A DNA stretch of 38,994 nt from JAJFUE01 sp039683515 (GCA_039683515.1 JBDKRG010000024.1:1-38994); one strand, 5' to 3'; counted from the stretch's first letter, positions 31,590 through 38,994 are shown. The notes: a model not told the origin generated them from the letters alone. Made by a program: numbers and translations.

Positions 31590-31604
31590 AAGGGAATCCT
31601 CGCA

Positions 31605-32102
31605 ATGAGCGAAAACGAACGTGCCAAATCCGCCGGGATCGGCGTCGGCGCCAAAATCGGGATCGTCGCGGCGCTGGCCGTTCTGGTGGCGCTGACGATC
31701 TATGCCAAGAGCCAGGGCGGCGCGCCCGAGGCAAAACCCGAGGCCGTCGAGACGGTCGCGGCGACGCCGGCGCCGGCCGAGACGCCGCGCGCGGTCCCCA
31801 AGCTCCTCGAGCTCGGCGGCGAGAAATGCATTCCGTGCAAGATGATGGCGCCGATCATCGACGAGTTGAGGGCGGAGAACAAGGGCAAGCTCGACGTGGT
31901 GTTCATCGACGTGCTGAAGAACCGCGAGGTCGGCAACGCCTACAACATCTCGACCATCCCGACGCAGATCTTCATCGCGGCCGACGGCAAGGAGCTGTTC
32001 CGCCACGAGGGGGTTTTCTCGAAGGACGAGATCCGCGCCAAGTGGGCGGAGTTCGGCGTGACGATCGCCGCCGATTCCCAGACGACGGGGACGGCCCAAT
32101 GA
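31605..32102 (+). CDS. Membrane-anchored thioredoxin-like protein
   Basis: A 165-residue protein with one anchor helix (IGIVAALAVLVALTIYA, residues 18-34), a Pro/Ala-rich linker and a thioredoxin domain facing the periplasm. The redox pair is in GGEKCIPCKMM (Cys75, Cys78) and the cis-Pro in TIPTQIF. Its stop codon overlaps the start of ccdA (ATGA), so CcdA is the likely electron donor to it. It would pass reducing power to periplasmic or membrane thiols, possibly the permease or the small thioredoxin encoded in the same operon. Confidence 0.88.
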   Translation: MSENERAKSAGIGVGAKIGIVAALAVLVALTIYAKSQGGAPEAKPEAVETVAATPAPAETPRAVPKLLELGGEKCIPCKMMAPIIDELRAENKGKLDVVFIDVLKNREVGNAYNISTIPTQIFIAADGKELFRHEGVFSKDEIRAKWAEFGVTIAADSQTTGTAQ

Positions 32103-32797
32103 GGGAACTCTTTACAGCCCTCACGCAGGCGGTCGACGGCTCGCCGGCGATCGCGCTCGCGGCCGCGTTCGCGTGGGGGATCCTGAGCGTCGTCCTGAGC
32201 CCTTGCCACCTGGCGAGCATCCCGCTCATCGTCGGTTTCATCGACAACCAGGGGCGGATCACGACGCGGCGCGCGTTCTGGATCTCGACGCTGTTCGCGC
32301 TCGGGATCCTCGTGACGATCGGCGTGATCGGCGTTATCACGGCGGCGGCCGGCCGGCTCATGGGCGACATCGGCAAGTGGGGCAATTACCTCGTCGCCGG
32401 CGTGCTGTTCGTCGTCGGCCTGCACCTGATGGGCGTCATCCCGATGCCGTGGTCGGGGCCGGGGCAGGTCGGGATGAAACGCAAGGGGCTTCTGGCCGCG
32501 CTGATCCTGGGGCTGGTGTTCGGGATCGCGCTCGGCCCGTGCACGTTCGCGTATATGGCGCCGATGCTCGCCGTCACGTTCAAGCTCGCCGCGACGAACA
32601 TCATGTATGGCGTCGCGCTGCTGGTGATTTACGGCGTCGGCCACTGCTCGGTGATCGTCGCGGCGGGAACCTCGACGGAATTGGTCCAGCGTTACCTGAA
32701 CTGGAACGAGCACTCCAAGGGGACGGCGGTGGTCAAAACGATATGCGGCCTGCTCGTGATCGTCGGCGGGCTGTGGCTGATTTACATCGCGGCGTGA
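32099..32797 (+). CDS. ccdA: CcdA-type transmembrane thiol reductase
   Basis: A 232-residue six-helix protein of the CcdA/DsbD-beta family. The two redox cysteines are in the pseudo-repeat positions LSPCHLASIP (Cys36) and LGPCTFAYM (Cys148). The protein moves electrons from cytoplasmic thioredoxin across the membrane to a periplasmic thioredoxin. Translational coupling to the membrane-anchored thioredoxin upstream gives the obvious partner. It ends the plus-strand operon and converges with the LVIVD gene 12 bp away. No cytochrome c maturation genes are adjacent, so a dedicated role in the ArsR operon is more likely than in cytochrome assembly. Confidence 0.9.
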   Translation: MRELFTALTQAVDGSPAIALAAAFAWGILSVVLSPCHLASIPLIVGFIDNQGRITTRRAFWISTLFALGILVTIGVIGVITAAAGRLMGDIGKWGNYLVAGVLFVVGLHLMGVIPMPWSGPGQVGMKRKGLLAALILGLVFGIALGPCTFAYMAPMLAVTFKLAATNIMYGVALLVIYGVGHCSVIVAAGTSTELVQRYLNWNEHSKGTAVVKTICGLLVIVGGLWLIYIAA

Positions 32798-32809
32798 ATC
32801 ATGCCAGCG

Positions 32810-34780
32810 TCATGGTTCGATTTTCATGATCAGGATGCCGCCGGCGCCCATGGCTGCATAAACGAATCCGTCTTTCGCGACAAAGCCGAGCGGATACTCG
32901 AGTCGCGTCTCGCGCGAATCGATCAGCCGGGGATTTGCCGGATTTTCGATCGAATACACATTGAACCCGTTCTCCCCGCCATATGTGGTTGAGTAATGGC
33001 CCGTCGAAAACAGGTATTTGTCAGCGACGAAGACTTTGCCGCATTCGCTGCCTTGCTCCCCGAATCTGAACCTGCTGAATCGACTTACCAGCTCGGGGCT
33101 AGCCGGCGTGGACACATCGACGATTTTGCCTTCCGAGAACAAGTAATGGTCCCGCCGCGCCAGTTCGTTGTAACGGCCTTCAAGCCTTTTGATCAAAGCC
33201 GGTTTTTCTGGATTCGAAATATCGATTACTCGCAGGCCGTCCGCCCCAACATAGGCTTGTGCGCCAAATGCGATCACGCCTGAACACCACTTTGTATTGT
33301 AGGTGGAGAGCAGCGTCGTCGTTCCCGGGAGATTCGTATTATAAATTTTCAATCCGCCCTCCAGATCGGCCACGAGAGCAAGCTGGCCGGTGAGGGCAAT
33401 GCCCCAGGGATCGGTCAAATTTCCAGCCCGGCTTTTTAAAGCAGGGGACTTCGGATTGGAAACATCGGCAATGAAGAGCGCTCTGCCATCACGACTGATG
33501 AGGGCCACGGTATGCCCCTGTACGTCGACGCCAGAACACGGATCCGGCAAGTCGAGCCGTCCTGAAAAACGCGGTTTCCCGGGAGCCGATATGTCAAGCG
33601 TCACAAGGCCCGCATCATCGGCGGCGTAAGCGATTTTGCCCTGCAGCACGAGGCCGCTCACGTTCTTAAACGGCGCCTGCATGCTTCCCTTGCGGACCGG
33701 TTGAAACGGATCGGTGATGTCGAAAAAGATTAGGCCTTCATGTGCGACTTCGACTGCGGCGATATGACCCTCGGCCCGGAAACCAACCGCATTCCGAGTG
33801 CCGGGGAACTCGCCTCTTCCTCGAATCGTACCGTCACTACCCAAATCAAAAATCTTTAATGCACCCCGATCGAGCGCATATAGCGCCCGACCAAACATCT
33901 TTCCCGTTGCTTCCTTCATAGTGAGGACCGGGCACGCAAGATCGGCCACGGAATATACGCGCAAATCATCGGCTAGTATGAGGGCCCGTTGGCCGTTTGT
34001 CTCAATGCGGGCCTCCCTCGTGTCCGCGTCATCGTTGGAGGCAAATCGCCGAAAAAGGATCGTCTGCGGCTGATCGAGCCTGAACAGCCCGATGGTGGTA
34101 CTGTTGGTGGAAGCTAGCACAAGCTGCCCGTTGCGAAGCCGAAACGCGGGGGATTTCAAACCGGTCGAGACTGTTGTCTCAAGCGTGTCATCCCCGGTAA
34201 TCGATTGGCGATATACGCGGTAAATTTCGTCTTCGGCGTCCTTGATTTCATAAAGTGCCTCGCCATTGGTTGCGAAGTGGCTGTATTTGTAAACCGCAGC
34301 GCCTGAATTGGGTCTGAGGGGGTGTTTCGTGCTCAGGAATTCCTGCTCAATGTCGTAATACGTGCTCAGAATTCTGAGACTCGAACCAATTGTGTCGGTG
34401 TGCATTCCGCGCGCGCGGTACTCGAAACTGGAATGCAGTTTCGGATGAGCCGGATTGGAGATGTCGTAAATGTTGGGCCCGCCCTGCATGCCGAGATAAA
34501 GAGCATTGCCCGCCAGGGCCACGGAGTTGATCTCTTCCCAGAAAACGATTCTGTCCACGGTGCTGGGGTGGTCCAAATCTGCAAGGTCTAGAACCCTCAG
34601 TTGATAGCCCTGCGCCACATATGCGTAGCGGCCGCGGATTTCATAGTCGGTTACAGGGCCGCCAAAATAATCGACCAGCTTGATGTTCTTGGAGCCGGGG
34701 TGCTCGATCGGCTCGGTGGCACCCAGCGCCCGCCCGGAAATCACGGCCATGCACAATGCAACCAGAAGGGTGATTCTCAT
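32810..34780 (-). CDS. Secreted LVIVD-repeat beta-propeller protein
   Basis: A 656-residue exported protein with signal peptide MRITLLVALCMAVISGRALGA and about a dozen LVIVD repeats (PF08309). Examples are VLDLADLDHPS, IYDISNPAHPK, FFDITDPFQPV, FIADVSNPKSP and VIDISNPEKPA, each followed by a beta strand starting with a hydrophobic turn. These form surface or periplasmic beta-propellers of unknown function. The start at MRITLL is preferred for the signal peptide and a CAGGA site; a longer in-frame start lies in AT-rich repeat DNA. Base composition is clearly lower in GC than nearly all neighbours, so recent transfer is likely. Confidence 0.82.
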   Translation of the reverse strand: MRITLLVALCMAVISGRALGATEPIEHPGSKNIKLVDYFGGPVTDYEIRGRYAYVAQGYQLRVLDLADLDHPSTVDRIVFWEEINSVALAGNALYLGMQGGPNIYDISNPAHPKLHSSFEYRARGMHTDTIGSSLRILSTYYDIEQEFLSTKHPLRPNSGAAVYKYSHFATNGEALYEIKDAEDEIYRVYRQSITGDDTLETTVSTGLKSPAFRLRNGQLVLASTNSTTIGLFRLDQPQTILFRRFASNDDADTREARIETNGQRALILADDLRVYSVADLACPVLTMKEATGKMFGRALYALDRGALKIFDLGSDGTIRGRGEFPGTRNAVGFRAEGHIAAVEVAHEGLIFFDITDPFQPVRKGSMQAPFKNVSGLVLQGKIAYAADDAGLVTLDISAPGKPRFSGRLDLPDPCSGVDVQGHTVALISRDGRALFIADVSNPKSPALKSRAGNLTDPWGIALTGQLALVADLEGGLKIYNTNLPGTTTLLSTYNTKWCSGVIAFGAQAYVGADGLRVIDISNPEKPALIKRLEGRYNELARRDHYLFSEGKIVDVSTPASPELVSRFSRFRFGEQGSECGKVFVADKYLFSTGHYSTTYGGENGFNVYSIENPANPRLIDSRETRLEYPLGFVAKDGFVYAAMGAGGILIMKIEP

Positions 34781-34874
34781 CGTTTTCCTGCTCGCCAGAA
34801 TTTTCATTCTCATTTTCGGTATTTTCACCGGGAGTGCAAGCAGGTTGCTTTGCTGTAGCCCCAGCCATCGGCGC

Positions 34875-34883
34875 TGCTATAAT
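34875..34883 (+). promoter_or_regulatory. Extended -10 promoter element
   Basis: TGCTATAAT is a perfect -10 hexamer (34878-34883) preceded by the extended TGn. No good -35 lies at the usual distance, which the extended element can offset. It is 27 bp upstream of the Cof-type hydrolase ATG and should drive that gene. Confidence 0.7.
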
Positions 34884-34909
34884 GTTTTCTCTGTTGTGGG
34901 GAAGAGCAC

Positions 34910-35758
34910 ATGCGCAGGCTTTACATTTCGGATCTGGACGGGACGCTGCTCGGGGCGGAGCAGGCGATTTCGGATTATTCGCTGGCCAACCTGCAGCGCA
35001 TGGTCGACGCCGGGCTGCCGTTCACCGTGGCCAGCGCGCGGTCGGTCACGACGATGATCGAGACGCTGCGCGGGCTCAAGCTCAGGCTGCCGATGATCGC
35101 GTTCAACGGCGCGTTCATCCACGACCCCATGAGCGGCGAGCGCCGGCTGCTGGCGCGCATGGAACCGGGGCTCGTGCGCGAGCTTTACACGCTGACGCGC
35201 TCGATGGGGTGCGCCCCGCTGATCTCGTGCTGGGACGGCCGCGCCGACTCCATTCTGTTCGAGCCGGTCGACCCGACCAACGGCGGCATGGAGTGGTACC
35301 TGGGCGACCGGCGCCGCGCCGCGGACGGGCGGCTGCGCGAGGCGGCCGACCCGCTCCATCATATTGCGGGCGACGTCGTCTGTCTGTCGCTCATCCACCG
35401 TCGCGACGCGCTCGAGCCGATCCGCGCCGAGCTTCTGAGCCGCTATGCCGGGCGCGTGATTCTGCAATGGTATGAAAACATGTATGACATGAACTGGCAC
35501 TGGCTGACGATCCACCCGACGGTCGCGACCAAGGCGCGCGCGATCGAAATCGTGACGGGCGAGCTCGGCTTCACGCACGAGGAGCTCGTCGTGTTCGGCG
35601 ACCACGACAACGACATCCCGATGTTCAAGCTGGCCGGGCGCGGCGTGGCGATGGCCGGCGCGACCGAGCCGCTACTCAGGCACGCCGACGAACAGATCGG
35701 CCCCAACGACGAGGACAGCGTGGTCAAATACATCATGCGGGAATGGGAAGAAAGGTAA
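34910..35758 (+). CDS. Cof-type HAD hydrolase
   Basis: A 282-residue HAD phosphatase with a C2-type cap. Motif I is YISDLDGTLL (Asp8 and Asp10), motif II Ser in TVASARSV, motif III Lys in VATKARAIE and motif IV FGDHDNDIPMF. The cap lies between about residues 85 and 190. Family members remove phosphate from sugar phosphates, FMN or similar small molecules; the exact substrate is not visible. It is preceded by an extended -10 promoter and GGGGAAG before the ATG, and is transcribed alone. Confidence 0.88.
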   Translation: MRRLYISDLDGTLLGAEQAISDYSLANLQRMVDAGLPFTVASARSVTTMIETLRGLKLRLPMIAFNGAFIHDPMSGERRLLARMEPGLVRELYTLTRSMGCAPLISCWDGRADSILFEPVDPTNGGMEWYLGDRRRAADGRLREAADPLHHIAGDVVCLSLIHRRDALEPIRAELLSRYAGRVILQWYENMYDMNWHWLTIHPTVATKARAIEIVTGELGFTHEELVVFGDHDNDIPMFKLAGRGVAMAGATEPLLRHADEQIGPNDEDSVVKYIMREWEER

Positions 35759-35850
35759 TCGGGCCGAATCGGAAAGAATCGGAAACAAATCCGAAACAAT
35801 CGAGCCGGAAAACACGATCAATCCCAAAAAGCCCCAATGACAAACATGAT
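35759..35850. repeat. Low-complexity AATCGGAAA repeat tract
   Basis: Downstream of the Cof-type gene lie repeated units such as GAATCGGAAAGAATCGGAAA and CAATCGAGCCGGAAAACACG. They lead into the second copy of the 125-bp palindromic element. No gene is visible. Confidence 0.6.
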
Positions 35851-35975
35851 GCGCGAATGGCCGGCGGGGGCGCCGGCCCCACATCGAAAACGGCTATTCA
35901 GTATCGAATAGCTCATTGCACTGTGGCGCCGGCGCCCTCGCCGGCGATTCCTATCGCCGGGAAACTTTTATCACC
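35851..35975. repeat. Nested palindromic element, copy 2 of the 125-bp repeat
   Basis: Copy of the element at 1-125, aligned without gaps with about 10 substitutions. The outer 28-nt arms keep their pairing. In the inner stem GGCTATT (35892-35898) faces AATAGCT (35907-35913); the one changed pair becomes G-T, still pairing in RNA. It follows the stop codon of the dienelactone-hydrolase-like gene by about 30 bp, in the same orientation as copy 1. Confidence 0.87.
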
Positions 35976-36004
35976 TGCTCCAATCATGTCGAATCCCGCG
36001 CGGC

Positions 36005-36973
36005 TTACTGCTCCGGGGCGAGGTTCTTGTCGAGGAACTGGCGCAGGCGCTGGCGCGCGGTCTTGGCGTAGGCCTCGTCCTGCAGGCCCTTGGGCGCGAG
36101 GAGCGTGCCGGGCTCGGTCGAGAACTTGAGGACCTGGGGCTTGTGGCTGGACAGCTGCATCAGGTCGGTGGTGAACGCGTCGACCTCCTGCCGGGTGAGC
36201 GAGCCGCCGCGCATGCAGAAGAACGCGAGGACGGGCGCCTGGATGCGCCGGATGAGGTCGCGGTCGGCCAGCGGCTGGGCGTCGGAGACGGCGACGGCCT
36301 TGAGGCGCGGCTCCTCGGTGGCCAGGCGCAGGCCGAGCGTCCCGCCCCAGCTCCAGCCGACGACGGCGACCGGAAGCGAGACGGTCGTGGCGGTGTCGCC
36401 GAGCCAGGCAACCGCGGCCTCGAGGGTCTTCATCGTGTTTTGGGGATCGAGGCCGCGGGCCAGGCTGGCGGCCTCGCCGCGATTGGCGGCGACCTTGTCG
36501 CCGTACAGGTCGATGGCGAGGGTCAGGTAATTCCAGCCGGCGATTTCCTGCGCGATTTGGTCCATCTGGGCGTTCAGGCCCCACCACTCGTGGATCACCA
36601 GGACGGCGCCCTTGGGGTTGTCGGGCCGGTAGACGCGGCCGTTGACGACCGACTCGCCGACCTTCTGGATCACCTTCTGGCTGATGTAGGCCGCGGGCGG
36701 GACGTAATGGGTTTCGGGCGGGATCCGGGCCCCGGCAAACGGCGACTGGGCCAGGAACGAAGTTTCCGGCGCGGGGGTCGGCGACCCGAGGGGGAGCATG
36801 GGTTGGGCGGGGGGCGGCGTCGCGGCGGCCGGAGCCGGGGGCGCGGCGTCCTCGGCATTCCGCCGGGGAGCCTGGTCACATGCCAGCGACAGAGCCAGCA
36901 GCGCCGATATTGTCCAGATCGCGGCCATAGGCCGGAGTGCGTTTTTCAAGCCGAACCGTGTTGCCGATATCAT
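36005..36973 (-). CDS. Dienelactone hydrolase-like exported protein, catalytic triad incomplete
   Basis: A 322-residue alpha/beta-hydrolase of the DLH family (PF01738) with an export leader: hydrophobic AIWTISALLALSLAC, where S-L-A-C (Cys32) may be a poor lipobox, then a long Pro/Ala linker. Family landmarks are VIHEWWGLN (residues 127-134) and the nucleophile elbow VVGWSWGG (Ser208). Authentic dienelactone hydrolases use Cys there, plus Asp and His later. The usual Asp loop reads FFCMRGGSL and the usual His loop EPGTLLAP, so both partners seem lost and activity is doubtful. The start is supported by AAGGTGG 7-8 nt before the ATG, inside the end of the REC-HATPase gene, giving a 98-nt overlap. 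Confidence 0.8.
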   Translation of the reverse strand: MISATRFGLKNALRPMAAIWTISALLALSLACDQAPRRNAEDAAPPAPAAATPPPAQPMLPLGSPTPAPETSFLAQSPFAGARIPPETHYVPPAAYISQKVIQKVGESVVNGRVYRPDNPKGAVLVIHEWWGLNAQMDQIAQEIAGWNYLTLAIDLYGDKVAANRGEAASLARGLDPQNTMKTLEAAVAWLGDTATTVSLPVAVVGWSWGGTLGLRLATEEPRLKAVAVSDAQPLADRDLIRRIQAPVLAFFCMRGGSLTRQEVDAFTTDLMQLSSHKPQVLKFSTEPGTLLAPKGLQDEAYAKTARQRLRQFLDKNLAPEQ

Positions 36974-37823
36974 TGAATTCCACCTTGTCGAATTGGAGGC
37001 AGGTCAGCATGATGCCGCGGCCGTGCAGCGACGTGCCGAGCTCCTCGAAGAGCTGGCCGGGGTCCTGCACCGAAGAGTAGATCGAATGATCGAAGCCGTT
37101 GCCTTCGTCGCGGATCGAGCAGACGACGCCGCCCGGGGAAATCCGGCAATCCACGTAGACGCGCCGGCGGGCCATGTCGGGGTTGGCGGCGCGTTCCTGG
37201 ATGAGCTCGTTCAAGCGGTTTTCCTCGAGCGCACGGGTCTTTTCCTCGTAACTGATGCCGAGGTTGCCGTGCTCGATGGCGTTGATCAGCATCTCGTAGA
37301 TGCCGAAGCGCAGCAGGAAAATTTCGCTCAGCGGGAAAATCGAGCGGCAGCGATTGACGATCAGCTGGACCGCGTGGTTGATCTGCGTCAGGTCGTTTTT
37401 CAGGACGAGCGTCAGGCGCTCGTCGCGCAGGAAGTCGGGGGCGTAGAGCTCGAAGTCGTAGCCCGAGGCCAGCGACGAATAGCGCCGCAGGGTGTTGAGG
37501 ACTTCCTTGATCTCGACGGGCTTGTTGAAGTAGTTGACCGCGCCGTTGCGCAGGGCCTCGACCGCCCAAGCCTCGGCGCCGTCGCCGGTCATGAGCATGA
37601 CGACGGCCTCGGCGTTGAGCCCCTTGATCTGCTTGAGCAGCTCGATGCCGTTCATCTGGGGCATCGAGATGTCGGTCAGGGTGAAGGCGGGCCGGTGTTC
37701 CTGGTAGAGCTGGAGGGCGTCGACGCCGTTGGATGCGGTCAGAACTTCGAACCCTTCCGAGCTCAGGATTTCGCGCAGGAAATCCAGAATCTGCTGTTGA
37801 TCGTCAACCACCAGTATTTTCAC
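36876..37823 (-). CDS. Response regulator fused to an RsbW-type HATPase
   Basis: A 315-residue protein: a receiver domain (residues 1-120) with Asp7/Asp8, phosphoacceptor Asp51 in LTDISMP, Thr79 and Lys101 all present, joined to an RsbW/SpoIIAB-type histidine-kinase-like ATPase. The latter has the N-box FGIYEMLINAIEHGN, G1 RDEGNGFD and G2 HGRGIML. Such ATPases phosphorylate or bind STAS proteins; the receiver would switch this on a sensor kinase signal. A STAS gene without its own ATPase lies 25 kb away in the window. The GTG start is chosen for GGTGGAG 8 nt upstream; an ATG further up gives an unlikely leader. The last 20 residues lie beyond the conserved fold and overlap the next gene. Confidence 0.88.
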   Translation of the reverse strand: MKILVVDDQQQILDFLREILSSEGFEVLTASNGVDALQLYQEHRPAFTLTDISMPQMNGIELLKQIKGLNAEAVVMLMTGDGAEAWAVEALRNGAVNYFNKPVEIKEVLNTLRRYSSLASGYDFELYAPDFLRDERLTLVLKNDLTQINHAVQLIVNRCRSIFPLSEIFLLRFGIYEMLINAIEHGNLGISYEEKTRALEENRLNELIQERAANPDMARRRVYVDCRISPGGVVCSIRDEGNGFDHSIYSSVQDPGQLFEELGTSLHGRGIMLTCLQFDKVEFNDIGNTVRLEKRTPAYGRDLDNIGAAGSVAGM

Positions 37824-38084
37824 GGGACAACTCCACCCCAAGTGAATTAAACCAAGCGCCACTTATAAGGGAATCGGCAGCCAGAATCAAATAAATGATG
37901 AAGCTGGAAAGATTTACAGGGAGGCGTGTACATGCGGGAGCGGCGGCCGACGGGTGGTTTTTTGGGCGGCACACGATGGGGGGGGAGGCTGGACAAGAGG
38001 GTGTATGGGTTGACAAATGGCCGGCGAGGGCGCCGGCCCCACATGATGGGGGAGGGCCTCGCTCACACTCGGGCTACTGCATGA
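37824..38084. repeat. Gene-free region with two dispersed repeat half-sites
   Basis: No gene is supported here. AATGGCCGGCGAGGGCGCCG continues to ACAT at 38016-38044 and is one arm of the 125-bp element family. CGCTCACACTCGGGCTACTG at about 38060-38079 is a relative of the palindrome in the 46-bp leader repeats at 15455-15594. The promoter of the REC-HATPase gene should lie at the left edge, where the DNA is AT-rich (37850-37905), but no clear hexamers stand out. Confidence 0.6.
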
Positions 38085-38684
38085 TTAGGGCGGGGACGCG
38101 AGGGGGTCGGTGAATTTGCGGGCGCCGGGGAATTTGACGCGCGCCGAGAGTGCATCGAGGAAATTCAAACCGAATTGATCGGGGGTGAAGGCGCGCTCGG
38201 GGGCCGGGAGGCCGTTGGCCTCCATGAGCGCGGCGATTTCAGCGGACAGCCGGCCGGTTGCGGCGGCGACCGCCTCGACGGAATTCAGGGATGGGTCCGA
38301 TGGGACGGATGGGACGGATGGGACGGATGGGACAGCCGCCGGGACGGGGTTGATTCGAGCCGGGCGCGGAGGGGCGTCAGGCGGCTGCGGAGAATCGGCC
38401 GATCGGGAGATCGGCGTTCCCAGCTTGGATGCCGATTCGGAAGCCGGCGGCGTGGTGGGCGGGTTTTTGAACTGCTCGATCGATTTGTGAATGGCGACCA
38501 TTCGCCACAGGGAATGAATGCCGTAATTGATCGTGGCGCGATGGTCGGGTTTGGACGCGGCGGCGGATTCGGCGCCGGTCAGGCACGACTGCGTCCAGGC
38601 GCAAAGGAGCCGGTCGAGATTGGCCGCGGCGCGCTCGAGACTGGCGATGGCGGAAGCGTCAACCACGGAAGGCACCGAACACAC
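38085..38684 (-). CDS. Hypothetical protein with VPS tripeptide repeat
   Basis: A 199-residue frame with no family I recognise. The N-terminal half is helical and amphipathic (LERAAANLDRLLCAWTQS, INYGIHSLWRMVAIHKSIEQ), like a small DNA- or protein-binding helical domain. The middle is Pro/Ser-rich and contains VPSVPSVPSVPSDPS from a 9-bp tandem repeat. The C-terminal part is again helical. Codon-position bias and the ordinary helix at the start favour a real gene over the frames on the other strand. The N-terminal codons MCSVPSVV overlap another short-period repeat, so the true start may be later. Confidence 0.5.
   Translation of the reverse strand: MCSVPSVVDASAIASLERAAANLDRLLCAWTQSCLTGAESAAASKPDHRATINYGIHSLWRMVAIHKSIEQFKNPPTTPPASESASKLGTPISRSADSPQPPDAPPRPARINPVPAAVPSVPSVPSVPSDPSLNSVEAVAAATGRLSAEIAALMEANGLPAPERAFTPDQFGLNFLDALSARVKFPGARKFTDPLASPP
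38291..38332. repeat. GGATGGGAC 9-bp tandem repeat
   Basis: Four to five units of GGATGGGAC, in frame with the hypothetical minus-strand gene, where each unit encodes V-P-S. A multiple of three keeps the frame whatever the copy number, so the tract can vary in length without breaking the protein. Confidence 0.85.
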
Positions 38685-38994
38685 GGAAGAAATCGCGGGG
38701 CGGTCATGGAACCCGCCGATGGGGAAATCATAATCGAGGCGGGGAAGAAAAAGGAATTCCCGTAGCGACCCTTAACGACCCTTACGGGATACTAATCTGA
38801 AGAAAGAAATCCGGATTTTTTGTCACAGAGACACAGAGAGACAGAGAACCTGGCGCGGCGAGCCGCAACCAAACAACAAGACAGAAATGCGGGTCACGAA
38901 AAACACGAAAAACCACGAAAACCTATTCTTGTCGCAGAGGGGCAGAGTCAGGCAGAGATGCAGAGAAATACTTGAAGACAGGAATGAACAGAAG
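38685..38994. repeat. Repeat-filled tail of the window
   Basis: No gene is supported. In order: CGACCCTTAACGACCCTTAC (38766-38785); a CACAGAGACACAGAGAGACA tract (about 38824-38843); ACGAAAAACACGAAAAACCA (about 38899-38918); and TTGTCGCAGAGGGGCAGAG (38929-38947), an arm of the element at 22772-22878. Several repeat families are packed into 250 bp. Confidence 0.7.

Noticed and set aside
38175..38765. Plus-strand open frame opposite the VPS-repeat hypothetical gene
   Set aside because: It is Gly/Arg/Asp-rich, typical of a shadow frame. The minus-strand frame has ordinary amphipathic helices. Neither is certain.

Overview
The window is about 39 kb of high-GC bacterial DNA with no rRNA, tRNA, transposase or CRISPR array that I can see. 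It looks like the chromosome of an environmental, Gram-negative-type bacterium. Lipoproteins, PQQ-type beta-propellers that begin with a W-P-x-F-R-G-P motif, a C-terminal dockerin-like module, a Ser/Thr kinase, a double FtsX permease and many dispersed short repeats point to Planctomycetota or a neighbouring lineage (for example Hydrogenedentota or Sumerlaeota). This placement is inference from gene style, not a phylogeny.

Layout. Minus strand 0.1-7.6 kb: a secreted metzincin-like protease with a C-terminal dockerin-like repeat, a membrane-anchored protein and a GT-B glycosyltransferase. Plus strand 7.8-11.7 kb: an Hsp70-TPR-Ser/Thr-kinase fusion followed by a STAS anti-anti-sigma protein. 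Minus strand 11.8-21.7 kb: a long run holding a DEDDh exonuclease, an ABC ATPase with a double FtsX permease, two PQQ-type propeller proteins, three Fe-S proteins joined by stop/start overlaps, and a small lipoprotein. Plus strand 21.8-24.1 kb: a two-zinc-knuckle protein, LemA and an M48 metalloprotease. Minus strand 24.4-27.3 kb: a LegB-like dehydratase, a nucleotidyltransferase and a DegT-type aminotransferase, which together look like a nucleotide-amino-sugar cassette. Then come a HAD phosphatase (+) and a VapBC-like pair (-). Plus strand 29.1-32.8 kb: ArsR regulator, COG0701 permease, TM0996-type thioredoxin, P5CR-like reductase, membrane thioredoxin and CcdA. A lower-GC LVIVD propeller gene (-), a Cof-type HAD hydrolase (+), a dienelactone-hydrolase-like lipoprotein and a REC-HATPase regulator (both -) and a repeat-containing hypothetical gene close the window.

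How the parts may work together. The Hsp70-kinase fusion with its STAS neighbour, and the REC-HATPase protein 25 kb away, have the parts of a partner-switching signalling chain that could sense protein-folding state. The Fe-S/NapH-like/propeller run looks like a membrane electron-transfer module. The ArsR cluster has the parts to move reducing power across the membrane (CcdA, membrane thioredoxin, small thioredoxin) next to a Cys-motif permease.

The intergenic DNA is unusually structured. Three elements of 107-148 bp are built as nested inverted repeats. One is present twice at about 92% identity, and single-arm relatives of two of them lie elsewhere. Short-period repeats sit at several gene starts and blur the start codons.
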